This document shows positions 22,096 through 28,918 of a DNA stretch of 29,449 nucleotides, piece by piece (within the stretch, counting starts at the first letter, position 1; each line of letters begins with the position of its first letter). The stretch comes from a virus: positions 1 to 29,449 of the IMG/VR virus record IMGVR_UViG_3300022221_000020; one strand, written 5' to 3'. The position numbers were made by a program, and so were the translations under genes. The notes below the pieces were generated by a model. It did not search any database, was not told the DNA's origin, and worked only from the letters and a program-made list of their open reading frames with translations.

Positions 22096-22380
22096 TTAAA
22101 TGCTGACATTATTGTCACTGGGTGTGCATTTCAAAGCAGGCAAATTCTGATACAGATCAAAGCCACTCTCGCGCCAGCCATTAAAGCCGGTTTGATGGTT
22201 TACTTTTTTAATCAGCGCCTGGTGCTGGTCTGCCATGTTCACAATGACAAAGAACTGTGCCATCGCCAGCAGCATCAGCACACTGATGGTGATGGCTGCA
22301 AACTTGTGTCGCTTAACGGTGGCGGCCGGTTTAATCAACAGGCTCTGGATATCGTTTTCGATCTGATTCAGTGATCGCAT
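22096..22380 (-). CDS. Small single-pass membrane protein
   Basis: 94 residues. The cytoplasmic N-terminus RSLNQIENDIQSLLIKPAATVKRHK is followed by one membrane helix (FAAITISVLMLLAMAQFFVIV, about 27-47) and a periplasmic part of about 45 residues ending in PALKCTPSDNNVSI. AAGGAGAGG precedes the ATG, a strong site. It overlaps the end of the preceding gene by 50 bases in another frame. By location it is co-transcribed with the repressor, which suggests expression in the lysogen. The function is unknown; membrane proteins of this size in this place sometimes give immunity. Confidence 0.75.
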   Translation of the reverse strand: MRSLNQIENDIQSLLIKPAATVKRHKFAAITISVLMLLAMAQFFVIVNMADQHQALIKKVNHQTGFNGWRESGFDLYQNLPALKCTPSDNNVSI

Positions 22381-22525
22381 TTCCCCTCTCCTTTGGATAG
22401 TGATGATGTATGTTTACATTTTGATTATTGTATATATAGAATTGTGGCATATCGGCCAACGTTGGCCGATTGTTGTTGATGAGTTGATCGATCTTGCGTT
22501 GAAGGTCTTCTGGTTTTTTTGTCAT
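22331..22525 (-). CDS. Small Asn/His-rich soluble protein
   Basis: 64 residues: TKKPEDLQRKIDQLINNNRPTLADMPQF then YIYNNQNVNIHHHYPKE and a basic end. GGGGGA precedes the ATG at a suitable distance. The first half looks like a short coiled coil, and the middle is rich in Asn and His. The palindrome ATCGGCCAACGTTGGCCGAT (22451-22470) lies inside the coding sequence and encodes RPTLAD. The HHHYPKE stretch resembles the end of the small gene at 196-432. No family is recognised. Confidence 0.65.
   Translation of the reverse strand: MTKKPEDLQRKIDQLINNNRPTLADMPQFYIYNNQNVNIHHHYPKERGNAITESDRKRYPEPVD
22451..22470. promoter_or_regulatory. 20-base perfect palindrome, copy 1
   Basis: ATCGGCCAACGTTGGCCGAT is a perfect palindrome whose 14-base core GGCCAACGTTGGCC recurs at 24832-24845. 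It lies within the 64-residue gene, on the repressor side of the switch. A dimeric DNA-binding protein such as the repressor, Ner or another factor could use it. Confidence 0.5.
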
Positions 22526-22543
22526 TATTCCCCCAGTCCATTT

Positions 22544-23053
22544 TCACTGCCCCAGCACTTTGGCAAAGTGGATGACGTTGTCAGCCTCTATCTTGGGTGG
22601 CTCTTCAGTATCCCCATACTTAGCCCTGGCCCATTCGCACAGCAGTGGTATCAGCTTGGATTTTGTATCCGGATCAAGATCCGGTCTGCTTATCTCGACG
22701 GCTTTAATCACCGCCTGTAATAACCCTAGGTCATCTAGGGGGGAATACAACCTGTCAGATTTGGCAGTGGCATATTCAGAATCAGCACTCTCATTGATCA
22801 TGAAAACTTTTCGATCACCGGCATGACCTGGCTGATATTGACCGGCTTCATCTAATCGCTTTCCAGTCACTATATATAAGACGTCGGCCCCCTGGTCTGC
22901 AATGGCAGCCAGGTATTCTGCATCGGGGGAGCGTTCATCCCTTTCATAAAGGCCCTGGCTTTTCCTGCCCACACCACCAATGTCACCGAACTGGGTCTGA
23001 TTGTGCCCAATTCGTTTTCGTTCTTCTTCTAGTCTGTTTCCTATCGTGGACAT
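22544..23053 (-). CDS. c: Phage repressor (c-type), XRE helix-turn-helix
   Basis: 169 residues from the ATG at 23053, chosen because STIGNRLEEERKRIG is the normal start of this class; the longer frame to 23101 runs through the operator palindrome. The HTH region is about 1-65 (GNRLEEERKRIGHNQTQFGDIGGVGRKSQGLYERDERSPDAEYLAAIADQGADVLYIVTG). The C-terminal part (PLDDLGLLQAVIKAVEISRPDLDPDTKSKLIPLLCEWARAKYG) lacks a LexA-type protease fold, so induction is not by simple RecA-driven self-cleavage. It faces ner across a 123-base control region, as Mu c does. It should keep early genes silent and its own gene controlled. Confidence 0.85.
   Translation of the reverse strand: MSTIGNRLEEERKRIGHNQTQFGDIGGVGRKSQGLYERDERSPDAEYLAAIADQGADVLYIVTGKRLDEAGQYQPGHAGDRKVFMINESADSEYATAKSDRLYSPLDDLGLLQAVIKAVEISRPDLDPDTKSKLIPLLCEWARAKYGDTEEPPKIEADNVIHFAKVLGQ
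22992..23009. promoter_or_regulatory. Operator candidate O2, imperfect
   Basis: TGGGTCTGATTGTGCCCA shares one perfect half-site (GTGCCCA) and the overall 18-base layout with the perfect site at 23077-23094, but its left arm differs at three positions. It lies inside the repressor gene, 85 bases from the other site. Confidence 0.45.
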
Positions 23054-23076
23054 TTGTGCATCCGTAGACTTGACTC

Positions 23077-23094
23077 TGGGCACTATTGTGCCCA
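23077..23094. promoter_or_regulatory. Operator candidate O1 and leftward promoter overlap
   Basis: TGGGCAC-TATT-GTGCCCA is a perfect 18-base inverted repeat. Minus strand: TTGAGC (23114-23109) and CACAAT (23090-23085), 18 bases apart, form a modest promoter for the repressor whose -10 lies in this repeat, as would suit autoregulation. The promoter is by eye. Confidence 0.55.
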
Positions 23095-23106
23095 TACTCA
23101 TCAGAC

Positions 23107-23130
23107 AGGCTCAAATATGAGCCTATTTGA
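23107..23130. promoter_or_regulatory. Overlapping inverted repeats in the ner control region
   Basis: AGGCTCA-AATA-TGAGCCT (23107-23124) is perfect, and it interlocks with TCAAATA...TATTTGA (23111-17 and 23124-30). These differ from the GGGCAC operator type and could be Ner-binding sites or early promoter elements. The rightward early promoter should be here, but no clear -35/-10 pair is seen. Confidence 0.5.
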
Positions 23131-23139
23131 ACCCATAAA

Positions 23140-23156
23140 AAGGGGCCGCGCCCCTT
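23140..23156 (-). terminator. GC hairpin with T-run on the minus strand
   Basis: AAGGGGC-CGC-GCCCCTT forms a seven-base stem; read on the minus strand it is followed by TTTTTA. It would stop leftward antisense transcription from the gene at 23365-23736 before the repressor promoter. It also lies in the ner leader. Confidence 0.45.
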
Positions 23157-23176
23157 GTAACAAACAAGGACAGATT

Positions 23177-23431
23177 ATGCACCATGCTGATATTACTTGT
23201 CGCCTGACCAAGGCCGGTTTTTCGCACACAGACATTGCCAATGAGGAAGGCGTCTCTGTGCGGTTTGTAGGCCAGGTCATCAGTGGCGAAAAAATCAGTC
23301 ACACCGTGGCAAAAAATATCGCCAAAAAAACCCGCCTGAAGATCAACACACTCTGGCCCGGTCGTTATAAACATGATCCGCGCCCATTGCGTCGAGCTTC
23401 CAAACCCAAATCACGGAGCCGTGCCGCATGA
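23177..23431 (+). CDS. ner: Ner-like transcriptional regulator
   Basis: 84 residues from the ATG at 23177, six bases after AAGGA. An upstream ATG at 23117 lacks a site. HHADITCRLTKAGFSHTDIANEEGVSVRFVGQVISGEKISHTVAKNIAKKTRLKINTLWPGRY matches the Ner/Nlp family helix-turn-helix, with the typical SH-x-V..IA...G....LWP..Y ending. Ner of Mu lowers both early and repressor transcription soon after infection. The C-terminal tail (KHDPRPLRRASKPKSRSRAA) is very basic and longer than usual. Its last 67 bases overlap the antisense gene at 23365-23736. Confidence 0.85.
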   Translation: MHHADITCRLTKAGFSHTDIANEEGVSVRFVGQVISGEKISHTVAKNIAKKTRLKINTLWPGRYKHDPRPLRRASKPKSRSRAA

Positions 23432-23736
23432 GCCAACTGGCCATCAGCGCACGACGGACACCAGGCAATGGTCCAGTCCACCAGTTCACCTCCCATGATG
23501 ATCGATGTGGGGGCAATCACCCAGCCATCGAAGGTGGCCTGCCAGTGCAGGCTATCCAACGGATTCAAATCAGTGGGGGGGCAATCCTGCTTCACCCACT
23601 CACTGATCACTATGTCATGAACCTTGCCGCAATGGTTACATTGCAACGCACCCTGATCGGTCACCGGCCTGATAGGGCCAGGGCTGATCGCCTTGCGGTA
23701 CAGGTTCCTGATGGAATGTTGTGCGGTTCCTCGCAT
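23365..23736 (-). CDS. Antisense zinc-ribbon protein in the early region
   Basis: 123 residues from the ATG at 23736, with AGGAGAT upstream at good spacing. The upstream ATG at 23784 has no site. Two CxxC knuckles (CNHC at 33-36, CPSC at 93-96) enclose a compact domain with SLHWQATFDGWVIAPTSIIMGGELVDW, which reads like a real fold. The plus-strand frame 23428-23808 over the same bases is low-complexity and Pro/Gly/His-rich, so the minus frame is preferred. It runs against the early operon and overlaps ner by 67 bases at its end. It may be a late or lysogenic gene inserted between ner and the next early gene. The function is unknown. Confidence 0.65.
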   Translation of the reverse strand: MRGTAQHSIRNLYRKAISPGPIRPVTDQGALQCNHCGKVHDIVISEWVKQDCPPTDLNPLDSLHWQATFDGWVIAPTSIIMGGELVDWTIAWCPSCADGQLAHAARLRDLGLEARRNGRGSCL

Positions 23737-23791
23737 GACGCATCTCCTAAAAAAACAAACTGTGCAAATAGCGTATCGCCGCAAGGAGGAA

Positions 23792-24280
23792 ATGTCAGTG
23801 GAAAATAATGATCAAAAAATTTCCATCAACCCGCCACAGGACCAGACCGACCTGTTTCAACGATTCGATAGCGTGCCGGACTACCTGGCCGAGAATGCCC
23901 CTGATCTGGATATCGAGCAGGAATTCATGGGGGCCATTAAATATTGTCTAAGGCAAGCCAAGAAGCACGGCCTGAGTCGTGACCGTATTGTGGAACGCAT
24001 GAATCTGTGCCTGCCTGAATCATTACACATCACCAAACGCCAGCTTGATGCCTGGTGTGCCGAGTCAAAAGAGTATCACCTGTTTCCTGCCATCTATGTG
24101 CCTGCCTTTATCTGGGCAGTACGTGGTCTGCTGCATGCCATCACCGTGATCGCCGAGTCCATTGATCTGGTGGTACTGGATCGACAGGAACAGCTTGCTG
24201 TGCAACTGGGCAAGGCCGTGATCGACAAGACCAATGCAGCCAAAACCGAACGCACCATCAAACAACTGTTGAGGACTTAA
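23792..24280 (+). CDS. Early hypothetical protein, probable DNA-binding accessory
   Basis: 162 residues from ATG 23792; a GTG two codons later (23798) has better spacing from AAGGAGG, so either may be used. The middle (QEFMGAIKYCLRQAKKHGLSRDRIVERMNLCLPESLHITKRQLDAWCAESKEYHLFPAIYVPAFIWAV) has a helix-turn-helix look (LSRDRIVERMN...ITKRQLDAWCAES). Proteins like it occur upstream of transposase A in many Mu-like phages, and the function is not known. It is the first plus-strand gene after ner, 360 bases away. Confidence 0.75.
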   Translation: MSVENNDQKISINPPQDQTDLFQRFDSVPDYLAENAPDLDIEQEFMGAIKYCLRQAKKHGLSRDRIVERMNLCLPESLHITKRQLDAWCAESKEYHLFPAIYVPAFIWAVRGLLHAITVIAESIDLVVLDRQEQLAVQLGKAVIDKTNAAKTERTIKQLLRT

Positions 24281-24282
24281 TC

Positions 24283-24522
24283 ATGGCAATAGCAGAACAG
24301 CAGGAATCAGAAGATCAAAAACGCTACCGGGAAATGCGCCCAATATGGGATGCACTGAAGATCACCATCCACCTGGATTGTGAAAACGGCCATCAGTTTT
24401 CTTTTGATGCCGATCCCAATAGCCCCAGCAATGAAGTCAACGCCACTCGCATGGCATACGACCTTGGCTGGCGTGAAGTGGGTGGCAAGATTTACTGCAA
24501 GACCTGTATTGAAAAATTATAA
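24283..24522 (+). CDS. Small early protein with zinc-ribbon-like cysteines
   Basis: 79 residues. ITIHLDCENGHQFSFD and the end GWREVGGKIYCKTCIEKL place Cys33, Cys72 and Cys75 and His37 as possible zinc ligands. Charged N-terminus. GAGGA precedes the ATG by about seven bases, and the gene starts two bases after the stop of the previous one. It is part of the tightly packed early operon. No family is known. Confidence 0.7.
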   Translation: MAIAEQQESEDQKRYREMRPIWDALKITIHLDCENGHQFSFDADPNSPSNEVNATRMAYDLGWREVGGKIYCKTCIEKL

Positions 24523-24533
24523 GGAGAACAAAC

Positions 24534-25520
24534 GTGAGCAAGAACATCGCCATCCCCAACCACATCGCCAAATTTGTTGAAGGCTTACAACTCACCCCCG
24601 TTGATCAACTGCCAGGACTGACCCCTGAAAAGCGTGTCGATGCTGCCGGTTTTGGTTTGAAGCTGGAACTGGCCGGTAAACTCTATGCCGGTTTTGCCCT
24701 GCTTGGCCTGAAGGATGAAATGGGCCACGGCATGTATATGGCCGAGCTGGCCAAACGCAGCATCCCGGCAAGGTCGGCATCCCGTTGCGTGAGCCTGGCC
24801 ATGCTGGCCACACGAGTGCCAGCATCAAACTGGCCAACGTTGGCCAATTTAGAACCCAGCAAGCTGGAGCTGATCACCGGCTGGGAAGACAAGGAGATCA
24901 AAACCTTCTGCAAGGGCGATGAGGTTCGCGGCATCACTATTGATGATGCAACCGAATCATCGGTGCGTGAACTCAATGGCCTGTTAAAACAGGCCAACCT
25001 GAGCAACAACGAACTGGCACAGCAAAATGAAAAGCTCACCAAATTATTAGCCAGGACTGAAGAAAAAAACAAACTGCTCACCAAAAAGAATCTGGAACCG
25101 GAAGGCTTCATCTATCCCGCCAGTGTTGAGAAGGTGCGCATTGAATCATCGGTGCTGGCCAGCCTGGCCACCACCTGCATCGACGATCTGGAACAGCACA
25201 TGATCGATCTTACGCAGGCCAGTGACCTGAGCAAAGACAAAAACAAACAGCTTGCCGAATTTGGTGCCGGTGCCACTGCCCTGTATCTCAACATCAAGGC
25301 CATTCAATCAAAGGCCAGTTACCTGTTGACCTGGTTCATTGAATCCATTGGTGAGGACTATGTCACCGATGACCCGGAAAGCATTCCCACCATGACCGAA
25401 CAGGAAGCCCTGCGCATCAAGAGCATGCACGAGGTGATGTTAAGCCAGCACCGGGCTGAACAACTGGCCCGTGAATCGAAGCGCAAAAGCCATCGTCGGA
25501 GTAAAGGCAATAAAAAATGA
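24534..25520 (+). CDS. Early coiled-coil protein upstream of transposase
   Basis: 328 residues from the GTG at 24534, seven bases after AAGGAG. N-terminal domain (about 1-105): VDAAGFGLKLELAGKLYAGFALLGLKDEMGHGMYMAELAKRSIPARSASRCVSLAML. This is similar in style to DUF3102-type proteins. Then follows a long coiled coil (about 140-190: LNGLLKQANLSNNELAQQNEKLTKLLARTEEKNKLL) and a helical domain with a basic end (ESKRKSHRRSKGNKK). It overlaps transposase A by 4 bases. A DNA-binding or partition-like role in replication or transposition control is inference. It contains the palindrome copy at 24831-24846. Confidence 0.75.
   Translation: MSKNIAIPNHIAKFVEGLQLTPVDQLPGLTPEKRVDAAGFGLKLELAGKLYAGFALLGLKDEMGHGMYMAELAKRSIPARSASRCVSLAMLATRVPASNWPTLANLEPSKLELITGWEDKEIKTFCKGDEVRGITIDDATESSVRELNGLLKQANLSNNELAQQNEKLTKLLARTEEKNKLLTKKNLEPEGFIYPASVEKVRIESSVLASLATTCIDDLEQHMIDLTQASDLSKDKNKQLAEFGAGATALYLNIKAIQSKASYLLTWFIESIGEDYVTDDPESIPTMTEQEALRIKSMHEVMLSQHRAEQLARESKRKSHRRSKGNKK
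24831..24846. promoter_or_regulatory. 16-base perfect palindrome, copy 2
   Basis: TGGCCAACGTTGGCCA lies inside the 328-residue early gene, where it encodes WPTLAN. The 14-base core GGCCAACGTTGGCC is identical to that at 22451-22470, where it encodes RPTLAD. Both lie in the regulatory half of the genome. Confidence 0.5.
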
Positions 25521-27199
25521 GAACCACAGTTCAGCGTGCAGGATTTCATAGCGTGACAACCAAGCAACTGGCCACCACGGATGATGCCTGGAGCCGCCTG
25601 CCAGAGAGCAAGCGCAAGGTGGCCAATGATCGCAACAAGATTGTCGCGGCCGTGAAGCAGCTCATCGATGATGACTATTCTCAACGTGCCGCCATTGAAT
25701 TGCTGCTGCTGCGCATTGACGCCAATGAAGCCGATGATGCCTTAATCGAGATCGCCAGAACCCTTGGCCGGGCTGGCAAGCCACCGGGCTATTCCACCGT
25801 CAAGCGCTGGATGGATGATTATAATAACTATGGTCTGGTCGGCCTGGCCCCCAGCCACAAGGGCAGCGAATCAAAACAATACGGCTGGGAAGTGCGCGCC
25901 CTGCATTTATATAGCCTGCCATCAAAACCTTCCATCAGTGCCGTGGCGCGCAAGTTGATTGCTGAAGGGTTTGACCACGTCACCGAAACCCGTGTGCGTC
26001 GTTTCATCAACAACCTGCCAGCCGACAAGGCCGAACTGAGTCGGGGCCGGTTGGGTACCAAACTGTTCAACAACACCCAGAAGACATTCAAACGCCGCAG
26101 CACCGAGAACCTGCCAGTCGGGGCATTGTATAGCGGTGACGGTCACACCCTGGATGTGTACCTGCAGCACCCCAGTGGTAACAAGCCGTGGCGTGCGGAG
26201 TTGACTCTATATATAGATGTAACCAGTCGCACCATCGTCGGCTGGTATGTGAGCGAGGCAGAAAGTGCCCACAGCACCCTGTTTGCATTGAGTCATGCCC
26301 TGATCACCCTGGACCACATTCCGGCCTATCTGCACATTGATAATGGCTCGGGTTATAAAAACAAAATGATGAGTGATGATGCCACCGGCTTTTATGACCG
26401 GTTCGGTATGAGCGTGATGCACTCGCTACCCTACAACGCCAAAGGCAAGGGCCATGTGGAACGCTTCTTTAAAACAATGGAGTGTGACTTCAACAAGTGG
26501 TACCCATCTTATTGTGGTGCCGACATGGCCGATGAGGCCGTTCAGCTTTTATTAAAGAAACATAAAAAGGGTGAGGTGCAATTGCCCACTCTCGATCAGT
26601 GGTGCCACGACTTTGAACAGTGGCTGGAACAATACCACAACACCAAACACCGTGGCCTGAATGGCAAGACCCCTGCCGAAGTCTGGGCCACGCTGGAACG
26701 CCACCCAGTGGAACCTAGAAGTGCAGCCATCTTCTGGCCACGCACCACCCGCACCGTGAGTCGTGAATGTGTTCGACTGGATAACCGTGAATACATGGCC
26801 CCTGAACTCATTCAATACAACAGTCGCCAGGTGCAGATTGAATACAACCTGCATGACGATGGCTTTGTGCGCGTGATGGATAACAAAGGCCGCTGGGTAT
26901 GCGACGCCAAACTGGTGAACAAAATCGACTACCTGCCCACCAGCCGACTTGAAGAAGCCAAACAGAAAAGACTGCAAAGCCAGATCAAACGACTGGAAGT
27001 GCATGCCAATGAAAAGCGTGAACGTGCCGGACTGGCGATCACGCATGACCAGGTTCTGGGTGATGTGGAGCAGCTTGTGAACAACACGACTGCATTGCCT
27101 GAAACAAAAACGGGACCAGCGCTCACTGATCCCGATTTAAACCAGCTTGATGATTTGCTTGAGCTGGATATCACCGACACATCCTATATCGACGACTAA
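25517..27199 (+). CDS. A: Transposase A, Mu-type DDE recombinase
   Basis: 560 residues. The N-terminal DNA-binding region (about 1-195) has helix-turn-helix-like units (AAIELLLLRIDANEADDALIEIARTLGRAG, PGYSTVKRWMDDYNNYGLVGLAPSHKG). The RNase H-fold core holds the catalytic triad Asp208 (SGDGHTLD), Asp275 (HIDNGSGY) and Glu315 (GKGHVERFF). The C-terminal beta-barrel is followed by a helical tail (EEAKQKRLQSQIKRLEVHANEKRERAGLAITHDQ) and an acidic end that probably contacts B. The length is somewhat less than Mu A because the enhancer-binding part is reduced. It should cut and join the phage ends during integration and replication. It overlaps the upstream gene by 4 bases. Confidence 0.95.
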   Translation: MRTTVQRAGFHSVTTKQLATTDDAWSRLPESKRKVANDRNKIVAAVKQLIDDDYSQRAAIELLLLRIDANEADDALIEIARTLGRAGKPPGYSTVKRWMDDYNNYGLVGLAPSHKGSESKQYGWEVRALHLYSLPSKPSISAVARKLIAEGFDHVTETRVRRFINNLPADKAELSRGRLGTKLFNNTQKTFKRRSTENLPVGALYSGDGHTLDVYLQHPSGNKPWRAELTLYIDVTSRTIVGWYVSEAESAHSTLFALSHALITLDHIPAYLHIDNGSGYKNKMMSDDATGFYDRFGMSVMHSLPYNAKGKGHVERFFKTMECDFNKWYPSYCGADMADEAVQLLLKKHKKGEVQLPTLDQWCHDFEQWLEQYHNTKHRGLNGKTPAEVWATLERHPVEPRSAAIFWPRTTRTVSRECVRLDNREYMAPELIQYNSRQVQIEYNLHDDGFVRVMDNKGRWVCDAKLVNKIDYLPTSRLEEAKQKRLQSQIKRLEVHANEKRERAGLAITHDQVLGDVEQLVNNTTALPETKTGPALTDPDLNQLDDLLELDITDTSYIDD

Positions 27200-27216
27200 C
27201 AAGGGGAGTATATCAC

Positions 27217-28260
27217 ATGCCAAGAACCACTCACACACAAAGCCTGATGGATATCCCTGAATCGTATTCTAAGAAGTATACGGATCAGGACATCAATCAA
27301 GTTCAGGTTATTATCGACTGGATTAACGAAGGTCAGGATCATGAGCCGGGCTATCAACATCAACGCTCGGTCACCAAGCTGGCCAAAGCCGCCAACATGA
27401 ACGACTCAACGCTGGGTGACATTTTGCGTGGCAAGTATCCCAGCCCACCCACCAAACACATTGCCAAGGCAATGGATGCCATTCGCATGCATGAGCAACG
27501 TGAGGCCGAAGGTGTGCATGATTGCCCATTGGTTGAAACGTCAGTATTTAAAACCGTGAATGCAGCCTGCAAGCGTGCCCATGTTCGGCGCAACTTTGCA
27601 GTCGTGTCGGCCTTTGTGGGCACCGGCAAAACCCGCGCCCTGAAAAACTACGCGGCCAATCATTCTAATGTCTATCTGGTTGAAGCCACCCCCGACATGA
27701 ACGCCAGTGTCTTGATCAGTGAGCTGGTGACATTGACCAATGCCGTGGTCCACAAAACCAATAAATACAGTTATGGCACCAAGGCCGAGAAAATGGCCGC
27801 CATCATTCGCACGCTGAAGGACACCAACAGCCTGCTGATCATGGATGAGGCCGAGACCGTATCACCTGCCACGCTGGAATATGTTCGCCGTATTTCAGAC
27901 AAGGCCCACATCGGTGCTGTGCTGGCGGGTACCGAACGGCTCAAACCTTTACTCAAAGACCCGCACGGTCGGTTCGGGCAGATCAGTTCGCGCACTGGCT
28001 TCTGGCCCAGGGTCATCAAAGGCATCACCGAGGACGATGCGGTTGCCCTGGCCAGGGCTTCATTCGATAAAAAACACAAGCTCACCGATGAAGTGCTGGA
28101 TGCCCTCTGGCAAATGTGTGATGGCTCGGCCCGTGTGCTGGTGTCTTCACTCATCCCTGGCATCAAGGACTATGGCCTGAGCAAGGGCATCAAGTTATCA
28201 CCCGAGCTGGTTTTCCGAGTTGGCCAGCAGGTTCTGGGCTTTACACCACGGAGGACATGA
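27217..28260 (+). CDS. B: Transposition ATPase B, AAA+ target-selection protein
   Basis: 347 residues. The N-terminal helix-turn-helix (about 45-85: RSVTKLAKAANMNDSTLGDILRGKYPSPPTKHIAKAM) binds DNA. The AAA+ core has Walker A GTGKT at 135-139 and Walker B LLIMDEAE (D210, E211). Other features are GTERL (a sensor-type loop) and a helical C-terminus (LVSSLIPGIKDYGLSKGI). In Mu, B polymerises on DNA, brings targets to A and gives immunity to insertion nearby. It follows A after a 17-base gap with AAGGGGAG. Confidence 0.94.
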   Translation: MPRTTHTQSLMDIPESYSKKYTDQDINQVQVIIDWINEGQDHEPGYQHQRSVTKLAKAANMNDSTLGDILRGKYPSPPTKHIAKAMDAIRMHEQREAEGVHDCPLVETSVFKTVNAACKRAHVRRNFAVVSAFVGTGKTRALKNYAANHSNVYLVEATPDMNASVLISELVTLTNAVVHKTNKYSYGTKAEKMAAIIRTLKDTNSLLIMDEAETVSPATLEYVRRISDKAHIGAVLAGTERLKPLLKDPHGRFGQISSRTGFWPRVIKGITEDDAVALARASFDKKHKLTDEVLDALWQMCDGSARVLVSSLIPGIKDYGLSKGIKLSPELVFRVGQQVLGFTPRRT

Positions 28261-28262
28261 TC

Positions 28263-28625
28263 ATGCCTGCTACCTATAGCGATGAATATATCGAACGTTG
28301 GGGCAATGTGTATGTGGCCAACCACATCAAAAACACCGGTGTACCTTTCGATCAGTTCTTACGTCGACCCAATGAACACCTGGTCAACTTCATGAACACA
28401 AAGCCACCCCTGTGTGACAACGGCCCTTATCCCTTGCTGCAATCACAAATCAGCGTGCAGCAGAATCTGGCTTTTCAAAACTTGCTGGATGAATTGACCG
28501 AAGAAGGCGAGGCCGATCATCACGGCAAGATTGTAGAACTGCATGGCGATCATCTTGTTGAACCCATTCGCCAATACCAACCCGCCAAGAAGTGGAAGAC
28601 CAACACACGGAGGAAGTTATCATGA
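28263..28625 (+). CDS. Hypothetical early protein
   Basis: 120 residues (PATYSDEYIERWGNVYVANHIKNTGVPFDQFLRRPNEHLVNFM...). The second ATG (28263) is chosen because it is about eight bases after GGAGGA; the first (28257) is too close. A His-rich, helical C-terminal half (EEGEADHHGKIVELHGDHLVEPIRQYQPAKKW) ends basic. No known domain is seen. It lies in the A/B operon with almost no gaps. Confidence 0.7.
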   Translation: MPATYSDEYIERWGNVYVANHIKNTGVPFDQFLRRPNEHLVNFMNTKPPLCDNGPYPLLQSQISVQQNLAFQNLLDELTEEGEADHHGKIVELHGDHLVEPIRQYQPAKKWKTNTRRKLS

Positions 28626-28918
28626 AAATGAACAAGGTAAAAATGTGGACACACCATTGCAAAGTACAGGGCACGATTGATGTAGCTCTCGGTTGCACCT
28701 GTGACTGGTGTGGGGCTGCCCAGTCTACCGAGTCGGCATATTGTGCCGCCTGTGGCCTGCTGGCCAATGAACTGCACAACGACCTGTGCCCAAGCTGCCA
28801 TAACAAGGTTATCACTATTGAAGTTGACGATGATCCCCTCGGCATGGAAGCGGCCGATGTGAACAGTGTGGATGGCTTTTTTTCCGACCAGCCAAATCGC
28901 AAGGAGGCCACAGCATGA
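28622..28918 (+). CDS. Small zinc-ribbon protein
   Basis: 98 residues from the ATG at 28622, preceded by GGAGGAAG. Eight Cys are arranged as C13, C25-x-C27-x2-C30, C41-x2-C44 and C56-x2-C59 (CTCDWC, CAAC, CPSC), so at least two zinc-binding ribbons are likely. The acidic C-terminus has EVDDDPLGMEAADVNSVDGFF. It overlaps the previous gene by 4 bases (ATGA) and the HD gene by 4. Nucleic-acid or protein binding is inference. Confidence 0.72.
   Translation: MKMNKVKMWTHHCKVQGTIDVALGCTCDWCGAAQSTESAYCAACGLLANELHNDLCPSCHNKVITIEVDDDPLGMEAADVNSVDGFFSDQPNRKEATA

Noticed and set aside
23428-23808. Plus-strand frame starting with ATGA overlap at the end of ner
   Set aside because: The product is low-complexity and lacks motifs, while the minus-strand frame has two CxxC knuckles and a better ribosome binding site.
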